Assembly (NCBI GenBank): GCA_029240475.1 | Contig: JAREAF010000169.1 | Location: 1 to 6,685, forward strand | DNA: 6,685 bases | Direction: 5' to 3' | From: Rhodospirillales bacterium | GTDB lineage: Bacteria > Pseudomonadota > Alphaproteobacteria > JAREAF01 | In this document: piece after piece, positions 1-4,733 of the stretch | How positions within the stretch are numbered: the stretch's first letter is position 1 | Layout of the letters: each line of letters starts with the position of its first letter | The notes under the pieces: generated by a model | What the model was told of the DNA's origin: nothing | Seen by the model: the letters and a program-made list of their open reading frames with translations, nothing else | Database searches by the model: none | Translations under genes and position numbers: made by a program

Positions 1-103
1 TGCGATCGCCGATCATTAAGGCCGTGGTGTACGCGCGTCCGCCACGCATCACGAATTCCGCCCAGTCATCTACCTGCCTGAACAAGGCCTGCACCGGCAC
101 CAT
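1..103 (-). CDS. Possible partial gene running off the left edge, product unknown
   Basis: An open frame starts at ATG 103-101 on the minus strand and stays open to the window edge (34 codons, starting MVPVQALFRQVDDWAEF). A stop at 124-122 in the same frame and no other start codon in between make this ATG the only candidate. The Shine-Dalgarno is weak (GAAG about 8 nt upstream). A plus-strand frame ending in TGA at 135-137 is also open over the same bases. My hand count of GC by codon position favours the minus reading: first positions 21 of 34 GC, second 15 of 34, while the plus reading reverses this, contrary to normal coding sequence. I do not recognise the protein and nothing about its function can be said. 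Confidence 0.4.
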   Translation of the reverse strand, partial: MVPVQALFRQVDDWAEFVMRGGRAYTTALMIGDR

Positions 104-142
104 GAGCGCGTCTTCGGATCTTCAAATCGCGACGTGAACGAG

Positions 143-170
143 GAGGCCCGGCGTGAATGCGCCGGGCCTC
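143..170. terminator. Perfect 11-bp GC-rich hairpin after the beta-propeller gene
   Basis: The arms at 143-153 and 160-170 are exact reverse complements (GAGGCCCGGCG and CGCCGGGCCTC) around a 6-nt loop. The hairpin begins 7 nt after the stop codon of the minus-strand propeller gene. Neither side carries a T-run, so it is not a textbook intrinsic terminator. It could end transcription weakly in both directions or protect the 3' end of the mRNA. Confidence 0.65.
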
Positions 171-177
171 GCTTCGC

Positions 178-1227
178 TCAGGAGTTCTCCGTCGCGCTGC
201 GATAAGTTATTCCATTCGGACCGGCGCCGACCCTGATCGTGTCCAGCACCGTTCGCCCTGCCGGATCGACGATCGAGACGGTGCCGTCGACGATGTTGCT
301 CACAAACACGTGACCATCCGGACTTGCGACGACACCGTGGGCGCCCCGCCCCACCGGAATGCGGGCAACGACCTCCGCACGCTGCGCATCGACGATGCAC
401 AGGCAGCGGTCGGGGTCGGCTTCGCTGCCCTGGTTGGCCACATAGACGGAGCGCCCGTCCGCAGCCGCAAAAACCTGGATGGGTCCGCGCCCGACGCGAA
501 TTTTGCGGAGGAGTTTGCGTGCCTCCACATCGACGACGGCAACGGCATTCTCGTCGCGCAACGAAGCGAACAAATGGCGGCCAGAGGGCAGGAAGCCGAC
601 CTGGACCGGCGCTGCGCCTACCGCAACTTGCGCCGTCTCGCGACGCGACCGAAGATCAAGGATCGAGAGGCTGTTCTCGCCGACATTGGCGACCCAAAGC
701 TCGTCGCTGTCCGGGCGGAGTCTGAGGCCATGCGGGTATGCGCCGGTGGGCATCTTGTGGAGCAATCGTCCTGCCGCAAGATCAACCGCGGCCACTGCAT
801 TCTCGTCGGATAGCGACACGAGTGCGAGACGGCCGGTTCGATCCGGAACCACATGAGCCGGATGCCGTCCAACGGCAATGCTCGCAATTGGGCTGGTCGC
901 CGGCCGATCCACATCGAACACCAGCAGCATACCGGCATCGTCATGGCCATGGCCGGCGGATTGGGCGGGATTGCCGACCGCGAGCAGCCGACGCCCGTCC
1001 GGGCTGATCTGCACGTTGTGCGGCGAGATCGGCACGGGAAACGTCTCCACACGACGGGTCGCCAGAATGATGGCGCTGATGGAATTGCCGATTTCATTGG
1101 CCGTGTAGACCGTACCGGCCAGAACGGGACGCGCTCCGGCCGGTCTGAAGGTGCGAGCTATTGCTGTAGTTGCAACAAGGCCTGCAGCCGCTGCTTGCAG
1201 TGCGTGGCGGCGGGATATCCGTGTCAT
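178..1227 (-). CDS. Tat-exported YVTN-type beta-propeller protein
   Basis: This 349-residue protein begins with a twin-arginine signal: S5-R6-R7-H-A-L10, an alanine-rich hydrophobic stretch to about residue 24, and a plausible A-x-A cleavage site at 30-32. The rest is a chain of roughly seven repeats of about 42 residues, each with a V(Y/F)V(A/S)N-like strand, an ENAVAVVD-like strand, a VGxxP turn and a SPDG-like turn (for example residues 178-190, 224-234, 262-280, 308-320). This is the pattern of YVTN/lactonase-like propellers. An H-G-H-D-D loop (93-97) and a C-x-C (275, 277) could bind metal, which is a guess. The start is supported by GAGGAG at 1237-1242, 9 nt upstream. The gene lies 59 nt after the small cysteine protein and is probably co-transcribed with it. 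The signal places it in the periplasm. Relatives are found near denitrification and copper genes, but no substrate or enzymatic activity can be read from the sequence. Confidence 0.88.
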   Translation of the reverse strand: MTRISRRHALQAAAAGLVATTAIARTFRPAGARPVLAGTVYTANEIGNSISAIILATRRVETFPVPISPHNVQISPDGRRLLAVGNPAQSAGHGHDDAGMLLVFDVDRPATSPIASIAVGRHPAHVVPDRTGRLALVSLSDENAVAAVDLAAGRLLHKMPTGAYPHGLRLRPDSDELWVANVGENSLSILDLRSRRETAQVAVGAAPVQVGFLPSGRHLFASLRDENAVAVVDVEARKLLRKIRVGRGPIQVFAAADGRSVYVANQGSEADPDRCLCIVDAQRAEVVARIPVGRGAHGVVASPDGHVFVSNIVDGTVSIVDPAGRTVLDTIRVGAGPNGITYRSATENS

Positions 1228-1286
1228 CGATTTCGACTCCTCGTCTCTGGTGGCGGTCTCCGGAGCATCCGAAAGACCAGGATCAA

Positions 1287-1661
1287 TCAGCCGCGAGAGG
1301 CGAGGATGGGAGGTTGGAGATCGGGCCTAAGCGACAGGCCCATCAGGCTAGCCAAGGAGATTGAACTCGGCAGCTCGCCCTTGGGCGCTGCATTCATCCG
1401 TTCGCGCTCGAAAACGACTACGGCCGCGCAGCCGCTGGATGCGCAATAGCCGGCCTCGGTCTTAAACGCACAACCATTCAAATGCGCGTCGCCGTGACCG
1501 AGCAGCACGGATTGCTCCGATGCCGGCCCGAAACCGCCGGAGATGGAACAGCTGAGATCGAGGTTCTGAGGCGATGGCCCGCCAAGCAGCAGCGGGACAG
1601 CCACGATCGCCGGCAACACACGCCGAACCAGCCCGGCCCAGAGCGTCTGCAGAATTCCCAT
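1287..1661 (-). CDS. Small probably exported four-cysteine protein, unknown function
   Basis: The 124-residue product has a positively charged start (R13, R14), a hydrophobic segment at about 15-28 suggesting a signal peptide or membrane anchor, and four cysteines at 38, 64, 73 and 78, the last two spaced C-x4-C. A hydrophilic tail rich in proline and leucine follows. I do not recognise a family. The even number of cysteines in a likely periplasmic protein would suit disulfides or metal binding, which is inference. There is no Shine-Dalgarno before the ATG. Instead a TAATAT -10-like element lies 6 nt upstream and an FNR-type box further upstream, so the mRNA may be leaderless. The alternative is that translation starts downstream, at a GTG at codon 15 or 20, which would shorten the signal segment. 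The Tat propeller gene follows after 59 nt on the same strand. Confidence 0.6.
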   Translation of the reverse strand: MGILQTLWAGLVRRVLPAIVAVPLLLGGPSPQNLDLSCSISGGFGPASEQSVLLGHGDAHLNGCAFKTEAGYCASSGCAAVVVFERERMNAAPKGELPSSISLASLMGLSLRPDLQPPILASRG

Positions 1662-1667
1662 CGATAG

Positions 1668-1709
1668 ATATTAGCGGCGAATCGAAGCAGCGGTTTTGAC
1701 CTGGATCAA
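1668..1709 (-). promoter_or_regulatory. Candidate class II FNR-type promoter for the 124-aa gene and beta-propeller
   Basis: On the minus strand the box TTGATCCAGGTCAA (1709-1696) matches the FNR consensus TTGAT-N4-ATCAA at 9 of 10 fixed positions. It is followed 22 nt later by TAATAT (1673-1668), a good -10 hexamer. In class II FNR promoters the box is centred at -41.5, which leaves exactly 22 nt before the -10, so the geometry fits. It predicts transcription starting at about 1661, the A of the ATG. A related CRP/FNR-family regulator such as NnrR or Dnr could bind instead. The regulator is not in the window. Confidence 0.65.
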
Positions 1710-1813
1710 TGCTTGGCCATCGCCCCCGCGCCCACCATCCGCTGGCGGCGGAGGGCCCTAGCCGAGGCTTAGTCCAAGGGCCGATGCGGTTGGAGCTCCC
1801 CGCAACACAGGCC

Positions 1814-1817
1814 GGAG
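1814..1817 (+). promoter_or_regulatory. Ribosome binding site choosing the second ATG of the DUF2933 gene
   Basis: Two in-frame ATGs lie at 1818 and 1824. GGAG at 1814-1817 directly abuts the first but sits 6 nt before the second, a normal spacing. The start is therefore put at 1824. Confidence 0.6.
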
Positions 1818-1823
1818 ATGACC

Positions 1824-2096
1824 ATGAACAGCGGCGGCAAGAGGCTGTCAGAGACCCGCTTTTGGTGGGGTCTGCTCGGATTCGGGGCGATGGCGGTGTT
1901 CTTTCTCGCCAGCGAGCATCGCGCCCATACCGTTGACCTGCTTCCCCTGATCCTGCTGCTGGCTTGTCCGCTCCTGCACCTGTTCGTGCATGGCCGCCAT
2001 GAGCACAGCGGGAGCCGTGCCGGCGATCCCGGCCGTGGTGAAAACGAACGAGCGGCCAGCGCTCACGGGAGCGAGGAAGGTCAGCATGGCCGATAA
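1824..2096 (+). CDS. DUF2933-type small membrane protein
   Basis: The 90-residue product has two hydrophobic segments (about 13-30 and 38-55). A short polar stretch joins them, and a His-, Gly- and charge-rich tail follows. The stretch A-C-P-L-L-H-L-F-V-H at 47-56, followed by H and G residues, is typical of the DUF2933 family of short membrane proteins with a cysteine-proline pair in the second helix and a His-rich end. Members are often encoded beside isoprenylcysteine-methyltransferase-like genes, as here, and often near metal-resistance genes. Their function is unknown, and metal interaction of the His tail is inference. The gene overlaps the next one by 11 bp, which suggests translational coupling. 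The FNR-type box at 1696-1709 lies about 115 nt upstream and could also act on this strand, but no good -10 is visible at the matching distance. Confidence 0.72.
   Translation: MNSGGKRLSETRFWWGLLGFGAMAVFFLASEHRAHTVDLLPLILLLACPLLHLFVHGRHEHSGSRAGDPGRGENERAASAHGSEEGQHGR
2074..2080 (+). promoter_or_regulatory. Ribosome binding site for the methyltransferase-like gene
   Basis: AGGAAGG lies 5 nt before ATG 2086 and fixes that start against the in-frame upstream ATG at 1990, which would add 32 residues lying wholly inside the preceding gene. The site is within the end of the DUF2933 coding region. Confidence 0.75.
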
Positions 2097-2757
2097 TGCC
2101 GCCTCATATGGGCTGTGGGGCCTTGCTGCAGTCAATGCGGCGGTCTTTATTTTCTTCGCCTTCAGCTTTTCCCGGCCGCAGACTCGGCGCGATTGGCGGT
2201 CATTCGGCGCTTTCAGCGCCTTTCTGGTGGCGCTGTTCACCGAGATGTACGGTTTTCCGCTGACGATCTATCTTCTGTCAGGATGGCTTCAGAGCCGCTA
2301 TCCGGAGATCGACTGGTTCTCCCATGATGCCGGCCACATTCTGGAGATGCTGTTCGGACTGGAGACGAATCCTCATGTCGGACCGTTCCACCTTCTCAGC
2401 TTCGCGCTGATCGGGGGCGGCTTCGTCCTGATCGCCGCCGCCTGGCGGGTGCTGCATGCCGCGCAGCGGCAACGGATGCTGACCACGACCGGCCCTTACG
2501 CCTATGTCCGCCACCCGCAATATGTCGGCTTCGTGCTGGTCCTATTCGGATTCTTGTTGCAGTGGCCGACCCTCCTAACCCTGGCCATGTTCCCGGTGCT
2601 CGTCCTCATGTATGTCCGGCTGGCGAAGAAAGAGGAGCGCGAAGCTCTGGCGGAGTTCGGCGATCGCTACAGCGCCTATATGAGGACGGTCCCGGCGTTC
2701 CTGCCTCGTTTCGGCACCGCATTCGGAGCTTCCCGGGTGGGGACGGGGAAAGGCTGA
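2086..2757 (+). CDS. Isoprenylcysteine-carboxylmethyltransferase-like membrane protein
   Basis: This is a 223-residue integral membrane protein with hydrophobic segments at about 8-28, 41-65, 103-120 and 147-178. Near the C-terminus it carries the family signature: T-G-P-Y-A-Y at 135-140, R-H-P at 142-144, Q145-Y146-V-G148, and then K-K-E-E-R followed by F-G-x-x-Y-x-x-Y at 191-198. This is the S-adenosylmethionine-binding region of ICMT/phospholipid methyltransferases (PEMT/ICMT superfamily). Bacteria mostly lack prenylated proteins, so the methyl acceptor is unknown. A lipid or a small thiol or amine compound is possible. The gene overlaps the DUF2933 gene by 11 bp. The pair recurs as neighbours in other proteobacteria, from general knowledge, so they probably act together in the inner membrane. 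Family assignment is firm and the substrate is not known. Confidence 0.85.
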   Translation: MADNAASYGLWGLAAVNAAVFIFFAFSFSRPQTRRDWRSFGAFSAFLVALFTEMYGFPLTIYLLSGWLQSRYPEIDWFSHDAGHILEMLFGLETNPHVGPFHLLSFALIGGGFVLIAAAWRVLHAAQRQRMLTTTGPYAYVRHPQYVGFVLVLFGFLLQWPTLLTLAMFPVLVLMYVRLAKKEEREALAEFGDRYSAYMRTVPAFLPRFGTAFGASRVGTGKG

Positions 2758-2759
2758 AC

Positions 2760-2807
2760 ATGCCACGGCTCATCCGGCCGCCGATCCGCGCCAATCGGGG
2801 TGCCTGA
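2760..2807 (+). CDS. Possible 15-codon bridging open frame before prs
   Basis: ATG 2760 lies 2 nt after the methyltransferase stop and 6 nt after a GGGGAAAGG-type ribosome site (2745-2753). The frame encodes 15 residues, MPRLIRPPIRANRGA, and its TGA (2805-2807) overlaps the prs ATG as TGATG. The overlap is the usual form of stop-start translational coupling. It may be a coupling cistron carrying ribosomes from the methyltransferase gene to prs, or simply chance. No function is claimed for the peptide. Confidence 0.3.
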   Translation: MPRLIRPPIRANRGA

Positions 2808-3703
2808 TGCATGCGCCGCTGCTGTTCCCTCTCGCCGCCGAGGACCCGCTGGCGAAGGCTGTGGCTGACGCTCTAGCGGCGGAGCTTGGCGATTTGGAGA
2901 TCAGGCGGTTTCCCGACGGGGAGACGTATCTGCGCTACAGATCGGCGGTTCAGGACCGCTCGGTCATGCTCTTCGGTTCGCTTGATCGCCCGGATCCGAA
3001 GATCCTGCCTTTGATCTTTGCCGCCGGCGCGGCACGCGAGCTGGGCGCTCGCGCCGTGGGCCTGATCGCTCCCTATCTGCCCTATCTGCGCCAGGACAGG
3101 CGGTTCAATCCCGGGGAAGCGATAAGCTCCCGACATTTTGCGCAGCTGCTGAGCCGGGACGTGGATTGGCTGGTCACGGTCGATCCGCATCTGCACAGGT
3201 ACAAATCGCTCTCCGAGATCTACGGCGTCCCGACCCTGGCGCTCCACGCCGCGCCTTTGCTGTCGGACTGGATCTCCCGCGAGGTCGAGCGGCCTTTGCT
3301 GATCGGGCCCGATAGCGAGAGCGAGCAGTGGGTCGGCGCTGTTGCGCGCGACGCAGGAGCTCCGAGCATCGTTCTCCGGAAACATCGGCGAGGAGACCGT
3401 GAGGTCGAGATCGAAGCGCCCGATATCGCCCGCTGGTCCGGTCGGACTCCCGTGCTGGTCGATGACATCGTCTCCACCGCCCGGACGATGATCGAGACGG
3501 TGCGGATTTTAAGAAAGGCCGGCATGCGGCCGCCGATATGCGTGGCGGTCCATGGCATTTTTGCCGAGCGCGCCTTCGATGATCTCCTTGCCGCCGGCGC
3601 TGCCAGGGTCGCGACCTGCAACACGGTCCCGCACGGCAGCAACGCAATTGATGTAAGCCGCCTGTTGGCCGAGGGCGTCCGCCGGATGACCCTCGCCTGC
3701 TAG
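2807..3703 (+). CDS. Ribose-phosphate diphosphokinase (PRPP synthetase), short non-classical form
   Basis: The enzyme makes 5-phosphoribosyl 1-diphosphate from ribose 5-phosphate and ATP, the precursor for nucleotides, His, Trp and NAD, in the cytoplasm. Motifs in order are R-R-F-P-D-G-E at 33-39, P-Y-L-P-Y-L-R-Q-D-R at 89-98, V-D-P-H-L-H-R at 125-131 (metal/ATP site), a basic flexible-loop segment K192-H-R194-R195, and the PRPP loop V-D-D-I-V-S-T-A-R-T-M at 218-228. At 298 residues it is shorter than the classical bacterial enzyme (about 310-320). Its motif after the histidines and its PRPP loop look closer to archaeal-type synthetases than to classical bacterial Prs. It is therefore probably a second, accessory enzyme rather than the housekeeping one, which is inference. 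The start codon is preceded by GGGG at 2797-2800. The gene follows the methyltransferase gene by 49 nt and converges on the nar operon. Confidence 0.88.
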   Translation: MHAPLLFPLAAEDPLAKAVADALAAELGDLEIRRFPDGETYLRYRSAVQDRSVMLFGSLDRPDPKILPLIFAAGAARELGARAVGLIAPYLPYLRQDRRFNPGEAISSRHFAQLLSRDVDWLVTVDPHLHRYKSLSEIYGVPTLALHAAPLLSDWISREVERPLLIGPDSESEQWVGAVARDAGAPSIVLRKHRRGDREVEIEAPDIARWSGRTPVLVDDIVSTARTMIETVRILRKAGMRPPICVAVHGIFAERAFDDLLAAGAARVATCNTVPHGSNAIDVSRLLAEGVRRMTLAC

Positions 3704-3716
3704 CTGGCGATCAGCT

Positions 3717-4034
3717 CTAAGGCGTCCCGACGATATCGTCGATCCAGGTCAGGCCCTTCACGGCCGCCGGGAAGCCGGCGGTGGCGATGGCGAGCAGCGC
3801 CACCTGATGCAGGGCCGCCGGCTCGATCCCCTCCTGCAACGCCCGCCGCGCATGCGAGTGCGTCGCCCCCTCCGAGCCGACCCCGATCGCGAGCGCGAGC
3901 TTCACGAGGCGCCGGGTGCGCGCATCGAGCGGCCCCGCCGCGGCGCAGGCCTCGCCGAGCGCTTCCAGAGCCTTCCAAACCGGCGGGTACTTGGCGGCGA
4001 CCTCGCCGGCGCCTGAGGGCAGTTCCGTCTTCAT
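3717..4034 (-). CDS. Carboxymuconolactone-decarboxylase-like protein lacking the family cysteines
   Basis: The 105-residue protein has the all-helical CMD/AhpD-like pattern: an N-terminal helix with Y16-P-P-V-W, the segment L36-D-x-R-T-R-R-L-V-K-L-A at 36-47, the central motif around E55-G-A-T-H-S-H61, and then R-R-A-L-x-x-G and an H-Q-V-A-L-L-A-I helix at 76-83. In AhpD-type members the motif is C-E-x-C-x3-H. Here the cysteine positions align with S54 and A57, while the glutamate and final histidine are kept, so thiol peroxidase chemistry is unlikely. A recognised CMD subgroup carries this T-H-S-H form. The start at 4034 is fixed by AGGAGG 7 nt upstream, and the same frame is open further upstream only inside nnrU. 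The gene lies 11 nt after nnrU and is last in the nar transcript. Its role in nitrate respiration is unknown. Confidence 0.82.
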   Translation of the reverse strand: MKTELPSGAGEVAAKYPPVWKALEALGEACAAAGPLDARTRRLVKLALAIGVGSEGATHSHARRALQEGIEPAALHQVALLAIATAGFPAAVKGLTWIDDIVGTP

Positions 4035-4041
4035 CGCGGCA

Positions 4042-4047
4042 CCTCCT
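4042..4047 (-). promoter_or_regulatory. Strong ribosome binding site overlapping the nnrU stop codon
   Basis: AGGAGG on the minus strand lies 7 nt before ATG 4034 and shares two bases with the TAG stop of nnrU (4048-4046). It sets the CMD start and suggests coupled translation with nnrU. Confidence 0.8.
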
Positions 4048-4717
4048 AACGAAACCAGTCGAGTGGATCCACTTCGAACAGGAGCGGATGAGCCCAGAGC
4101 ATCGCCGCATAGGCGAACAGCGCAAGGAGCGGGATGCGCCACCCGATCTCCCGCGCACGCACGCGCTGCCGGCCGTCCACGACCGCGCCAAAGGGCAGCA
4201 CCGAGCTCGCCAGGCGGAGCTTCCTCGCCTCCGCACTCGGCGATCGGCGCAGCACCCACTCGTTCTTCACGATCGCGAACAGGGCGATCGCGGCCATGGT
4301 TGCGAACAGCGCCACGCGCTTGAGGTCCCCGGTCGCGGCGAGGTGCAGGCCCGCCCAGATCAAGATTCCGACGCTTCCCGGATGGCGCGTGATGCGATAG
4401 ATGCCGCGCGGCGGCAGCGGCTCCGCCCCTTTGCCGGACCGCGTCAACAGGCGCGCGACGACGAGGAAGAAGGCCAGCGGCATCAGGATGACGGCCGCGC
4501 GGCCGGCCTGCGGCAGCGGGGCGTAGAGCAGCCGGTTCGCATCGAACGAGGCGTAGGCCCAGATGAAACCGGCCAGGGCGACGGTTGAGACAGTCGCGTG
4601 CAGGGCCTGGAATCCGAGGCGGCCGAGCCGGGCGATCAGTGTCGGGCGAACTCCCGGAGCGGAGAGCACGGCATGGCTTGCGAATAGCGCGATCGCCGCC
4701 GCGATGAACGGCCCCAT
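4046..4717 (-). CDS. nnrU: NnrU family membrane protein
   Basis: The 223-residue protein has about six hydrophobic segments (roughly 3-20, 37-57, 73-92, 115-130, 135-151, 193-209). It has the NnrU hallmarks: H15 in the first helix, H40 in the second, R-G-I-Y-R-I-T-R-H-P at 104-113 followed by G-I-L-I-W-A-G-L-H125, and K-N-E-W at 151-154. NnrU was described in Rhodobacter as needed for nitric oxide metabolism, and it is homologous to the plant heme-containing carotene isomerase Z-ISO, where histidines bind heme b. The kept histidines here are compatible with heme, but this is inference. The gene starts 16 nt after ppiC, with GAGG 5 nt before the ATG, and its stop overlaps the ribosome site of the CMD gene. 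Placement behind narI supports a role in nitrogen-oxide respiration. The exact biochemical function of the family is unsettled. Confidence 0.88.
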   Translation of the reverse strand: MGPFIAAAIALFASHAVLSAPGVRPTLIARLGRLGFQALHATVSTVALAGFIWAYASFDANRLLYAPLPQAGRAAVILMPLAFFLVVARLLTRSGKGAEPLPPRGIYRITRHPGSVGILIWAGLHLAATGDLKRVALFATMAAIALFAIVKNEWVLRRSPSAEARKLRLASSVLPFGAVVDGRQRVRAREIGWRIPLLALFAYAAMLWAHPLLFEVDPLDWFR

Positions 4718-4733
4718 GCCGGCCTCATGACCG

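Noticed and set aside
3..137. Plus-strand frame ending in TGA at 135-137 just before the hairpin
   Set aside because: It would make a neat convergent pair, but GC by codon position is higher at second than first positions, which is not coding-like. The minus-strand reading is preferred, with limited certainty.
157..813. 218-codon plus-strand frame
   Set aside because: It is antisense to the beta-propeller gene, whose repeats and Tat signal are unmistakable. No ribosome site or recognisable domain.
853..1449. 198-codon plus-strand frame
   Set aside because: It runs antisense to the propeller and the small cysteine gene, with shadow-like Arg/Ser composition.
1709..1936. 75-codon plus-strand frame starting beside the FNR-type box
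   Set aside because: No ribosome site, low-complexity composition, and it overlaps the DUF2933 gene in another frame.
3702..3716. AGCTG-GCGAT-CAGCT hairpin between the convergent genes
   Set aside because: The stem is only 5 bp with no T-run, too weak to call a terminator.
3728..3741. 14-bp perfect palindrome CGACGATATCGTCG
   Set aside because: It lies inside the CMD coding region over Asp-Asp-Ile-Val codons, where such symmetry arises easily. No partner copy and no promoter nearby.
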